A DNA stretch of 64,000 nt, from assembly GCA_947652115.1 (NCBI GenBank), contig OX393568.1, forward strand, positions 1,629,353-1,693,352, in the 5' to 3' direction. Shown piece by piece: positions 1 to 11,802 of this stretch. Origin of the DNA: Blastomussa wellsi. Taxonomy: Eukaryota > Cnidaria > Anthozoa > Scleractinia > Plerogyridae. The notes below the pieces were generated by a model, which saw only the letters and a program-made list of their open reading frames with translations, was not told where the DNA came from and did not search any database. The first letter of the stretch is position 1, and every line of letters begins with the position of its first letter. Made by a program: the position numbers and the translations under genes.

Positions 1-78
1 TTTGCATACCCTAGCTTATTTAAATATAATTATTAATAACAAATTAAGTTGATCTTAATTTTTTTCTAAACACTGCAG

Positions 79-3000
79 GTTCCTGAGTGCCATGGCTGTC
101 TTGGGTGAGAGACCCGAGCTTCTGGAAAAAATTGTGATAACAAGAGAGGTATATTATCCAATTTTCTAGTATTTGATGTTATTTTAGTTTTTGTGTTTAA
201 TGTGCAATGTCTCATTTATTCACAGATTTTAATTGAAAAAGAAATCAAACAAAATTGGAGTTTAATATATTTGATATGTCAGATACTTATCGTGACTTAT
301 CTCACAGATAGTTTGTAATAAACCATACAATACTCTCAAGATTGATGTTTGGAAAGAAATCAATGGTAGTCAAACAGAGTAGTCTATCTCTCCCCCAACA
401 AACCCCCTCCCCTCCACACACACCACCTGTGTCCAAGTAAGCTTCACTTCATTCATTTAGATTAACCCTGAAGGTGCTTACCAAGTTCGGCTTTGTAAAG
501 ATGGGAAATGGACAGTCATCTTGGTTGATGACCTGTTACCATGCGATCGCTATGGACAGCCAGTATATTCACAGGTAAATATAACTATTATCAAACGAAT
601 AAAGAAATATTTTAATAAAACTGACATATTGCTAATCAGGGATGAATGTTAGTTTGATCCTTGTGTTAGGGACATGGCCAAGAAAGTTTACTTATTGCAA
701 CTCTTGACTCCCAGGGCTTTCAATTGCATATCGGCAATTTGTTTGAGTACGGCCTGAAGAGGGGTTTCTGTGATAACTACACCAGGCACCTTTTCCATCC
801 AGGAGCCAGTAATGAATCATATTATTTATAGTACTGTTGTTTGGCTTTGTACATTGCGCTTTTGTTTCCCCACTAAAATGCTCTACCTTAATGCTCCAAT
901 TCTCCACTAAAATGCTCGGTCTCCCCAAAAAAAGTCACTGAAATGCTCGGATAATGCTCATTATACAACGGTTTTTTAATTAATTTCAACATTTTTAACA
1001 AAGAAAACAAACATGGCCGCCTAGACTCCTGAAACGTAAAACCGCTGACTTGTCCTAAGTTTCCACTCAGCTCTGTCAGGGCGGCATTTGCCGTTTTTGT
1101 GAATTTTGAGTTTTAGTCTTCATTTTCTCTAAGAAAATTAATTTCTGTTTTAGTTTCTCAAAAATGCTTTTTCCTCACTAAAATACTTGGAAAAATGCAA
1201 GCATAATGTACAAAAGCCTAAGCCTCGATCGTTTGTCCCTATCTTTTACTCTGAAGCTTAGCGATCTCAGTTGACAGTTCGATATTCAGTGCCATAAAAT
1301 TTTTCGAACTAAATATATTGTGATTATTTTGGTAGGCTCGTCGACGGCAGCTCTGGGTTCCATTAATTGAGAAGGCCATGGCCAAACTTCATGGTTGTTA
1401 CCAGGCTCTCACTGCTGGTCGCTGCATAGAAGGCTTGGGTACCTTGACAGGAGCACCATGTGAGAGCTTTATGCTGCATGGTAAGATGCCAGATTTGAAA
1501 TGAAACTGCTTTCGCATAAGGCAAATATTGGTAGGGGTGTTAGGAACATCTGAAAGCTGATTCCGCTTAAATTAACAGATGTACCAGAGAATAATGGAAG
1601 TGCATAAGGACTTTTTTCTAGTGAATGGATCTCGTTTGGAGGCCGTGTGGTTTTGTTTCCTTGTGGTGTTTGCAGACACACTTACAAGGAAAACAAAAGT
1701 ATCATGTTACAAATAAACAAAAGGATCATGTTATCATTGTAAAGAAAAGGCTAAAGCTACATTTTCCTGTGGACACTGTTTCAAGATGAAACCACATCAA
1801 AAACGGCACGTAATTGTTTTCAAATTGATGCGTTTTCGCTGTTGAGCCGCTAACACGACCGTGAAACCGTATCGTTTTGAAAACATTCCACTTTCGATAG
1901 CGTTTTCTAAACGAACTGGTTTCAATTTGGTGCCCTGGAAATGAAAGGTGTAAACCCATCGGAAATGATGTGTTTACAAATGAATCCACGACTGTGTAAA
2001 CAGTGCTTAAGCATCATGCTGTCCAGGGCCATACCTAGGATTTTTTGTCTGCGGGGGCAATTTTTTGTCTTCAGGGAAAAACTCCACACCTGTTCATCTC
2101 CCACAAGAAATAGCCCCGCAAAACACTATGTTAGAAAAAAAAGAACATTTAGTTTTCCTGGTAGGGGCAACTGCCCCCCTGTACCCCACTATGTACGGCC
2201 CTGTGCACGTTTGGTGTTTCAACGCTTATTAAGATAACATCAGTAATTGTCAGTCCCATTGCATTCTGCACTATCCTTTGAGTCTCCGAGTTTTTTTCAG
2301 TTCAGTTTCTCAGTTGTGACTCAGATCACTGGTAGATCCAAGTACCTTAGTGCCATGGCCACTACACTATCATGTCTTTGGTTATTGGTTTTCATTTTTT
2401 TTAATTCCATCCTCATTGGTCATCGTTGTACGGCCGTATGTGCAGACATGCACGGATAGGATTATCACAAGTAGTTCATATTGCTGTTGTTTTGTTTTAT
2501 ACAGAGCCTCAAAACCCCACAAGTGACACAGAGCCTATAGATAAGGACATGATCTGGGCACAGCTTCTAAGCTGTAGAAGTGCTGGGTATGTGGTACATG
2601 AAAAACAATTTTTTGGGTCATGGTGGCATGTAATAATATGATAATTGCCTTCCAGCTTGTGCAAAACCCCCGCTTAATTAAGAGCTGCATAAGTTAAAAG
2701 GGGCTCTTTCTCTGGTGGCAACACAACTCGTAGCTCGCGGCTTCGTCACTCTTGTAATTCATCTTCTTCCCCACTGACTTGGCGCCAAGATGGCGCATAG
2801 GGCCTCAAATTAGGGACTGCTGCAGGACTGACTTGATTGGATACCCTCCATCCCTTTAGTTCCAGCAGCAGTAAAATCAGGGTGTGTACATGTACATGCC
2901 CAGTTTTCATTTGTGAGCTGTGATGATGATGATGATGATAAACTTTATTTCAGTGTGTCTTCTAGCTTGCCATATCAGGCCTACTAATAGGGGACACTAA

Positions 3001-6000
3001 ATTAAAATACTATCAGCACTAATTAATTAATATAAAATAATATTTACTAAAGATAAAATTTACATAAATATACATTCTTAAAAATATCTATAAAACGTAG
3101 CCGAGTTTATCATGTAAAATAATACTTATTAATTAAAAGGTGTCCTTTGTCTAAAAAAAAAAGTCATTCATGCACAGCATAGAAGGCAGTTTTTACAGCT
3201 CTCTGTGATTACTTGTTCAAGATCTACCTTACGAATTTTCTTTTCAAAGCTGTAAATTGATTCTGCGTTTTTTACATCCTTGCTTAATTGAGACCATATT
3301 ACTGGTCCCACATATCTTAGACTATGTCTCCTGTGTCATCATTATTGCAATTCATCGCCTTGTAGGTTTCTGATGGGTGCTTCATGTGGCGGAGATACAA
3401 AACCGGAGGAAGAAGCTGTGTTTGCAGCAGTTGGCTTGCAGACACATCATGCATACTCAGTGCTTGATGTTACGGATGTGCACGGCATAAGGTAAGCTGG
3501 TTAAAGTAGAGCGGGTTTCAATTGATTGTCAAAAGCAATTTGCGTTTGCTTTGATTTTGCATTACTACGCTTAGTGATTGGTTCAAAACACTTGCGTCAT
3601 TTTCTCAGCCAGTCAGAAGTTAAACCAAAACTGTGCTTCGTGCATGCTACATGTATTTGCTTCGAGTTGTGATTGGGACACTGGGCTGTTTGCGTCTTTT
3701 TGAAATGGCCAGAATGGTTGTGATTTTGAATTTTAAATTTTTTTAATTTTTTTTTTAATTTCCTAACTACTACAAGTACAGGGCAGTTTGTTTCTTATGT
3801 TCACAAACTGTCTGGATGAGGATGAGTGTTACAAGTAAAAGTACAAGTACAAGTAAAAGTTTCTTGACGTTTTATCTTGTTCTGGTTAGCTTGATCTTAT
3901 TCTCTTAAAACTTGGAAAGCAGTGAATTCCACTAATTGAAAGAAAAAGTAGATTGTTATAACCCCTCGATTAATAAGCAGAACCGATAACTAAACGTTAA
4001 ATATGGTTTATGTTTCAGGCTCGTTCGTCTTCGCAACCCATGGGGTCGTTTTTCGTGGACTGGTGACTGGTCCGATGCATCCCCTCTGTGGACCCCAGAG
4101 TTGAGATATGAGCTCATGGCCCATGGATCCGAGGAAGGAGTCTTCTGGATGTCCCTTGAGGACTTCATGAAGTAAGTGCCGATTTTGCCCATAATTGGGA
4201 GCGTCCCCTCTCAGTCGATCCCTGAAAATGTACCACAGAAAGGCGGGAAATAAGAACAACCAAATCGTCATCCATTTTTTACTACATTGATCGGCTTCTG
4301 AGAAGCATCGAATAACCCATTGTGGTTTTTATCTGTAGGTACTTTGATAGTGTGGACGTGTGCAAGATCAGGGAGGGCTGGGCCGAGGCTCGTGTCAATG
4401 GTTGTTTTCCAGCATTTGCGGGACCCCCAGCTAAAGTTGCTTTGGTCAATGTATTTGCAACAACTGAAGTTGACTTTTGCTTGTTCCAGGAGGGAGTCAG
4501 GTAAATTAAATGCGTCAGAGTGTAACGTTATATAGACTTTAAGGCGTGGTTTCTTACAACAAGCATTTTCCAGCAAGCACTGTGCGATTTAAAACCAGGT
4601 CGCTTCTTTTATTCGTGGATTGATGGTTTACATAAGAAGCTAAAGCGAATGTAATTTTTGGATTTTTGTTTCTAGGTGATGACTAAAAGGAATGGCCGAG
4701 AGGGACGTGTCTAACCATGGATAGATTGAGTTGTCATACGCGACGTGTGGAATCGTTGGAGCGTGGATACCGAGGGTCCAACGATTCCACGCTTCGTGTA
4801 AGACAACTCAATCTGTTCATGGTTAGAAACTTCTCTCTCGGCCATCCCTTTTAGCCGTCACTTTGTTTCTACTGCTAGGGCAGTAAAATGTCAGGGAAGT
4901 TTTTAGTTTATGACGAGTGGCAACCCTAGATTTTCACTACATGCACTCTGGAATGTATAGTATGCTATTGCAAATTTGCGCCTTTCAGGGCACCGCAAAT
5001 TAAAGTTTACTGAGGCGGATGGTAATAAGCCACGGCGACGACAACGTCGATTAACAAATGTTTTAATATTTTACTTAAAAATCTCACGATTTATATGTAG
5101 ATCAATTTGGCACGTCATTTGCTCTCAGGACGATCGCCATTTTGGCTTACGTTTTTTGCAACAGAATTTGGCCATTTCACGTTGTTGTTTTGCAGAGGAC
5201 GGCAAACAAATTTACCAAGAGACTCGCGTGCAGAGCTATTGCACCGCTCATTAAATCTTTTGTTTAGGGACGTTCCGTTGTCATTGACCACAAGAGCTCA
5301 ACATAGAAGCTTCATAATTTCGCTATGGTTGGTTTGATCGACCAAACATTCTGTAACCGGTGTGAATTAATGAGAGCTGTTGTAAGAGATCACATTGCAA
5401 ACAAACCCTCGCTATCTTGAACTATTTTTCAGGGGAAAGGCAGAAGGTGTCAAATCTCTCCTTGACTTGTCAATCATTGTATGCCGCACGTCATCCGGGA
5501 CAGTAAATCCCAGGCCGCTCTCGCTCGTTTGTCACAGCAGGAGACAAGTTAAGTCGGATGTTTCATGTAACGGTATTTTGGAGGAAGGAACCTATATGAT
5601 AGGTGCGTAATAAATGCAGGACAATTTTTTATACTTAAAGCTTTTGCACCTTTATAAAATAGCGGCTCCAGACATTTTGGATTCAAGCATCTACATATTG
5701 TTTTCTTTCAGTGAGCGTCTGTAAGCCATCGTGTTCTTCAGGGGGGAGGTACTCCCATTCATGTTAAAGGGGTGGGAATGATTGTCGCAAAACCTGAATG
5801 AAACCCCTAAAGAGGACCTATGTACAACCTTAGGGACCATATGGACCCCAAATTAAGGGGTGTAATAAAGAGACGGCGAAATTGCCCCTCGTTTCAAATG
5901 GGAGCCCCTCCCCGCCTTTACCTTGACCATTCATGATGTTTTTGTTGTATAATAATTTTGGTTGATTTTGAATTTCTATGTTATATAGGGAATCGGAACA

Positions 6001-7721
6001 TTACAGAGCTTGACCTGTTACGACGTATTTGATTTTGACCAGTAACGCAACAATTCTTTTTATTAGGAGTAACGCAACAAATTATTTATTAGGAGTTACT
6101 ATCAGGTTATTATCAGGTTACTGATAAGCCGTACTCCTGATGTTCTCTTGTAGTCTGTTCAGCTTTCAACCATTGGCAGCCGTCGGAAGCAAGGCATGAT
6201 GAAGCTGCAGGAGCAGAAAGACCCTTAGATGAAGAACTTTTCCCAAACTACGTTCTGGCAGTTCACAGCTCTCGTACCGTCATGATGGAGCAAGTTCCGA
6301 TGACAGATTTCTGTTTGGCTGATACGCTGCTGTTGTTGGCTACGACCAAGGGAAAGCGACATGAGGTAATTTGTTTGTCAAAGGTGCTAAGGCCGGGTGG
6401 TGGGTAGGGAATATCGCTGTGTCCAAAAGACATTTGGTAAACAAATATTTCAAGCCGTAAACAAATACGAAATCCTCGTCTTTGTTAATGCCCGAAGCAA
6501 GCTTGCTAAACAATGTTTTGCTTACCACTGATTCGTAAGATGCGATACACACAGTATCATCTTATTACAGGGAATTCCTGGGGTCACGTGTTACTACATG
6601 GCACAAGGAATTGCGGGATTGATTGTTGTCGCGGAAAATCGCCGACCTGATCACCACTTGCTCGTGGACTGCAACTGTTCGGAGAGCTTCAACGTGGTGT
6701 CGTCCAGAGGAGTGCTTATGACAACAGACTGTGTTCCGCCCCTTCATAAGTAAGCTGATTTTTTTTATTAAGAAAATAGCATCTCCTTCAAAAAACGCGT
6801 GAAATATTATCGCAAAAATGAGAAGAAAACCTTCTGTAAAATTCTGTTTTAACTCTCTTTAAAAAGAGTTCCGATCTTCCTTATTGCAGTATACAAGCTA
6901 CAAGTGGAGACTCGGCTGTGTTTTACTGGAAATCCGTGAATCTGATCGGTTCTCGCTCTTTCTATTTAACAATTTAGGGCTGTGGGCCCGAGTTTTCTAT
7001 GAGCGAATAGTCAATGAGGCGTAGCCGAGTTCACTGTTTTCGTAGAAAATCTAAAGGATTGCAGTCCAAAACTTACAATTTTATGAACTTTTAAGTGAAA
7101 ACTCAAAAATAATTTTCTGCAACGCGGGTACGATCGTTTTCTATTTAACAATTAGATTATTCGCTCTCGATTTCTATGAGGTGATAGTTGATGAGGTCGA
7201 AGGCGAGTTGCTTTTTAAAGACACGATTTTTGATAGTCAACTCGGCTTCGCCTCGTTGACTATTCGCTCATAGAAAACTCGGGCTCGTAGTCTAATTTTT
7301 TAATAGAAAACAGTTGGAAAGCCAATGATATTCGCGGTTTTTCGCTCGCCGTGTTCTTTGAAGGCGCGATTTGTGTTGATTTTTGGTTTAAAAGTAAATA
7401 GAATGGTAGTTTTGGAATACAATTACAATCTTATGAGAGCTGCAACACTGCTGATCACCAACGGGAGGTTAGGGAGGGGCTTGCCAAACTACGATATGTG
7501 ACTTATTTGCCCTTATTAAACATTGTTTTTATTGTTGTAATTTCTATTCCAGGCAAATACTTATTCTTTTGACTCAGCTCGAAGGAACAGACGGTTTCGC
7601 CGTGTCTCATAAACTCAGTTTTCGCATCTTACCTGACAATGGTTACGGGGCATATGGCGCTCATCACAATCCGCAGCTGACACCCGAACTGTATGGACTT
7701 CACAGCGCAAGGGCTTTATGA
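79..7721 (+). CDS. CAPN15: Calpain-15 (small optic lobes homologue), 3' eleven exons, 5' end off window
   Basis: Cytosolic cysteine protease of the SOL/calpain-15 branch. Exons: 79-148, 461-574, 1336-1480, 2505-2586, 3366-3491, 4019-4171, 4339-4500, 5433-5602, 6154-6365, 6571-6749 and 7553-7721. All have GT/AG borders and compatible phases, and they give 526 residues to a TGA. The first residues, [12 protein letters not shown], follow directly after the G-x-C-W-F active-site block, so the catalytic Cys is in the preceding exon off the left edge. The catalytic His is in exon 5 (HHAYSVLDV) and the Asn in exon 6 ([11 protein letters not shown]). Exon 7 has [10 protein letters not shown]. Exons 8-11 form the SOL homology region, with [25 protein letters not shown] and SFNVVSSRG, and end [14 protein letters not shown], like the vertebrate C terminus. 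The N-terminal zinc fingers of this family would lie off window. Identification is very secure. Confidence 0.96.
2024..2203. mobile_element. Short TIR element, CAGGGCC termini, in calpain intron 3
   Basis: The ends are inverted (CAGGGCCATACCTAGGA on the left, ATGTACGGCCCTG on the right) and enclose about 180 bp without a transposase. CAGGGCC/GGCCCTG ends are typical of hAT-type non-autonomous elements. I found no clean 8-bp target duplication, so the family is inferred from the ends alone. Confidence 0.55.
2921..3340 (-). mobile_element. 3' end of a non-LTR retrotransposon (CR1/L2-like), copy 1
   Basis: Read on the minus strand, the segment encodes a typical reverse-transcriptase C-terminal tail ([17 protein letters not shown], then [16 protein letters not shown]), a stop, a short 3' UTR and a microsatellite tail of ATC repeats. 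A second, closely similar copy is at 63228-63640. The 5' part is missing, as usual for truncated copies. It sits in calpain intron 4, antisense to the gene. The clade is inferred from the C-terminal pattern and the short-repeat tail. Confidence 0.75.
4675..4861. mobile_element. Foldback MITE with target duplication, in calpain intron 7
   Basis: The element is a nearly continuous hairpin. Its left arm (GTGATGACTAAAAGG onward, about 85 bp) pairs with the right arm ending in CCTTTTAGCCGTCAC, around a short loop near 4765-4780. The direct repeat TTTGTTTCTA flanks it at 4665-4674 and 4862-4871. A 9-10 bp duplication suggests a Mutator-like source. There is no coding capacity. Confidence 0.85.
6935..7312. 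repeat. Inverted-repeat segment in calpain intron 10
   Basis: Sequence around TTTCTATTTAACAA and GAGTTTTCTATGAGCGAAT near 6960-7010 recurs inverted near 7255-7310 (TTCGCTCATAGAAAACTCG, then TTTTTTAATAGAAAAC). Internal partial copies lie near 7130-7240. It looks like a compound or degenerate foldback element. The boundaries are approximate. Confidence 0.5.
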
Positions 7722-8345
7722 CAAAAGACGTGACTGTCCTTGGGTCCTAAGTTAAACACCACAACAGGACCCAGGGTGAAGATCTTCAACCAAGCAGAAG
7801 CTAAATAAGTGCGACAAAAGCCGCACGTTGTTGGATCAAAGTCTCATCTGCTACGAAGAGGAAGATAGTGTCTCGACTGGCAAAATTTAGGAACAGTGCC
7901 TGGTTTGCTTGAACCAGTGTTAGGAATGGTCCTATTGGTCGATCACAAGTTAACTTGGGTTTACATTGGGTTTAATGGGAACACGAATATTTCGTTTTCA
8001 TCGTTTTATCATGACGAAATTGTATAGAATTTCATTAAAGGAGCGGGCCTTCTTTTTTAACATAGTGTAAGATAAATGACAATTGAAAGTACCGATTCAT
8101 ATCACACATACGTCTCGACGTGCTAATAAGAGGATACTCGCGATCCTTCTCTAGTTGTGAATCGAAACGATTTTAGTCTGCAAACCCGATTGACATTGTT
8201 TTGTCTAATAGCCTGGATGTGTGTCAAGAATAGACGTGTTGTATCTAATTGTTTTGAACTATATATTTTTACATGTAGCTGTTTGTACTATGGATTAAAA
8301 TTAAGTACTCAAATTAAATTTCTGTAGTACCCGACAGATTGATGA
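7722..8345 (+). other. Probable 3' UTR and flank of calpain-15
   Basis: This is non-coding sequence after the calpain stop. ATTAAA near 8033 and several AT-rich stretches could serve for polyadenylation, but no single signal stands out. The exact transcript end is not determined. Confidence 0.4.
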
Positions 8346-8775
8346 GTTACAATTATTACAGTTAAGAAGCGACTAAAATCTAAAGAGTTGGACTATAGAA
8401 TTTTGTCAAAGTGAGTAATTAAAAATGGGATGGTAACTTGGATGGCAACAAATGAACGAAGAAGCGATCGCAAGTCGGCTTTACTCAAAAAAAATCCAAA
8501 GCCCTCAAAAGGAGGCGATTCCATGACCTTTAAGATAACGATTAGACGTTATTCACTGCAGAGCTATGGAGGCTCTAGGCAAAGTTTAACAGACCGAGGT
8601 CTACTAAGTTGTAATCACTGCGTGGCGCAGGGTGATTTTTGGTTCTTTGGGGAATGAAATAGTTTGGGGCTCAAACAGAAAAGTATCTCTGCTTAGAGGG
8701 TAGCGCCGTGTGAACTTATGCACACGCACGGCGAAAAATCAAAAGCTTCTCTGTATGTACATAAAAGCAGCGGTA

Positions 8776-8809
<34 letters not shown>

Positions 8810-11802
8810 GCGTGTCTCCGCCCTGGTTAACGATATTGGTATGGTCAATCCAGGTAAACGCTGACCAGTTTCACATGACCATATCGCGGAGTCAGATGAA
8901 GGGCTTGTCGAGGTCACGTGTCTTTTTTTAAGTTGACCACTGACCAGATAACTTTTTTATTTTTAAATTATCGAATCGCCGGATCGAGTTCTATCTTTTT
9001 CAGTCTTCAGCAGTAAGAGGATTATTTCATTTTTCATCGTCATCCTCAGTGGAATTCTGCGACTGGAACTGACGATTTCAGCATTGGAATATTTAACGCA
9101 CGAATTAAAATTTTAAATGTTTTCTTCTCGTTATTTATGTTTTCAAAGACTTGATATTATGGGCTTTAGCTTATAAATGGCAGTGTAATAGTGAGCTCTT
9201 CAAGGATAGATTCTGGCCTGTGCCACATTTACGAATAGATCATATTCACGATAGCCGCCATGCCGACAGACGCCACACTTCCGGCCGAAAGAGCTAAGAC
9301 TTGTCCCGGGGGGATTGTTCCAGGTAGAATTGAACCACGCATTACCAAATAGGCCTGAATTGTGCAACTACGTATTAATATATTACTTATTAAACTATTT
9401 TGAAGAAAGGACAGCACAGCACAGTACAGTATTGACTATTTTTTGACTTGGTTCCTTGCAAGCATGTATAATGATTCTGCATTACTCCCGCAGAGTTGTA
9501 GAAAAGATGCTGTAGTCAAAACAAATTAAAAATGGGAGCACTTTTTTATATCAAGATGTATCCGAAATATATAGCCTCCATGGTTGGCACCGTTCTTTAT
9601 TTTTTTTTAAACCAACGGTGGTTGCTAAAGTTTATAATATAAGCTGATGGTCATATCAGGCACTGAAGAAGAATTCGTTAACACACTTTATTCTAGGCTC
9701 GATTACCAGCCGCTGTCGGGAACGGGAGCCCGCGGCTAACTTTATTCCAAAGCACAAAAAATATAATTCATGTCTGTGAAAAGTGTATATCTTAGCTTAA
9801 TGAAAGTTTTGATGATCAGCGCACTTCTTGATTGCTGAATGTGCGGGTGTGGCATGCTTATTATGGCTGTATTGCAAGGAAGAAATATCAGAAATATCGC
9901 CCTGGCCTGCACGAATGAAGAAAAAAAGGAAAATGTGTTTGTTTTTCAAAACTGAAGGAAATTTATAATTAAGAATGACGCTTTTCTAATTACATTTTTG
10001 CTTTGGAGGTAACATTGATATGATACTTAACAAAAGACTACGCTGATGGAAATGACTTCTTTTGACAAGTTCAGTAATTATAATATCAATAAATATTTAT
10101 AATGCGCTCATTCCATAAAAATGTTCAACATTAAAAACAGGAAGTCAAAACAACTCAACCACACAGGTCTTAAATAAACACTTCAATTTAAACTCTTAAA
10201 TCTATTGAAATTCTCTTTCGGGATGTTTCTTTAACACTTTCTATTACCATGGAAAAACTATTAGTTTTATACATTTCGGCACAGGACATTCATTCAAAAG
10301 GACAGTCGAAAAGAAGAAGGTACACTCTCGAAGGTAAGAAAATCTGTCGTCATATATTTCTTTGAGCGCCTTAATCACAACACTCGTATTCACGTTTGTG
10401 CTCTCGTCTTCAAAAGTTAATAGTGCTGTATTTTTTTTAGATTACCGATGGACGCGGATTTTCCCGGGGGTGAAGAGAATCCGCCTCGGGAATTCCGTAC
10501 TTGAAATACCGTTTCTCGTCCGGCGATATTTTGTATCGTCTTTTTTGGCCGAAATTAAAACGCAAAATTATTTCTGGTCTGTGAGAAATTAAAATCGAAT
10601 GTAACTTCAGCCAATCTGAAGGAAGCTCATTCAGTCACCTCAGTTGAATTCTGCGTAGGGAAGTACTATTTTAAGTCGTATGGTGTGCTTTTGATCTCAA
10701 GTTATCCTTCATCAGTGTCCAGGCTCATAAAGTTCCGCTGCTGGCCTTATTATAAGCGTTTTCGATGAGTAATTTAGTAAGTAAAGGTTGGGTATTTTAT
10801 GGCATAAAATGGGCTTATTTATAATTATGGTCATTAGAGCCATTTGAAAAGATCGGCATCGAATCTATACATACTTTCTTTCTAGTGTAGACCGTCCATT
10901 TGATTTCGTTAATTATCCCTCAATATAACTGATACAAATGTCAACAATTCTAAGACTTTAAAGAGAAGCGTTCTGATCTCGGTTTCGCGTTATTAGTGTT
11001 ATTATTTTATAAAGTTTGAGCTATAAAAACAACACGACAAGTGCTTCAAAGGACTTGATTTTGAACGTGTCCTTCTTGAACAGGTGTAATGTAAAGGGTA
11101 TGTTAAAGGCATGTTAGAGTGGCGAATGATCCTTCAAAAATGTTTTCTTGCAGAAATTTGTGCTAAAATTTCATGGGCTCAAATATTCCGTCCTCGCAGT
11201 CTCACAGAGTCTCGAATTCTTCACTCCCAAGCGTTGATTGAAGCGACTATCTGATTGGTCTAGAGTGATCACGTGCGCTATATACCCTTTTCTGATTGGC
11301 TACAGACCATGTGAGCCACCTTTACTACTGGAACGTTTGTTCTTCGTGCCCTTTTTAAACAATTCAAGCTTACAGATAAAATTAATCATAGCCGTTTTCT
11401 GTTGAAAAATGTTTCTCTTCGAAGCAATGGGAGTCAAAATGATATTTTGTTTTGTTTGTGTGGTGTTCAAATACAGACTCATTAAGGTCACACTAATGAA
11501 ATTTTTTGGCATATATAGTTGCGTATTTTTTTTTCTCGAAACGATTATATTGCAAATGAAATTATTTTTGTTCTCTCGTTTTGACCAGTCTTGAATAAAT
11601 GTCATTTTTTGATTACAGGTAAAGCGCAAAAATCGGCGCAAATAGAAATTTAATTTTAATTTAATTTTAATTAATTCGTTTAGCTCCTGATTTTTAACAT
11701 TTTAAATACTTAATTTAACATAAACAGTATGACTGCTATGGCAATGATAACCCTTGAAATATTCCCATTGTAGGCTACTGTTACGCAGAACTTGTCTAAA
11801 AA
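8346..11802. other. Intergenic region between calpain-15 and the D8C gene
   Basis: No exon chain or family match was seen on either strand. The region holds an AAT microsatellite (8775-8810), a short terminus of the GGCTCGATT repeat family near 9693-9740, and AT-rich sequence. Part or all of the promoter of the downstream gene should lie at its right end; no convincing TATA box was found there. Confidence 0.6.
8775..8810. repeat. (AAT)n microsatellite
   Basis: About twelve uninterrupted AAT units. Apparent reading frames across it (runs of N or Y) are artefacts of the repeat. Confidence 0.95.

Noticed and set aside
8693..8931. Open frames with poly-Tyr or poly-Asn runs
   Set aside because: Translation of the AAT microsatellite.
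9229..9417. Minus-strand open frame of 62 codons with a hydrophobic end
   Set aside because: Part of it matches another non-coding site in the window, so it is probably repeat sequence; no exon partners.
11300..11641. Minus-strand open frame of 113 codons
   Set aside because: AT-rich low-complexity frame with no domain, no signal peptide and an overlapping frame on the other strand.
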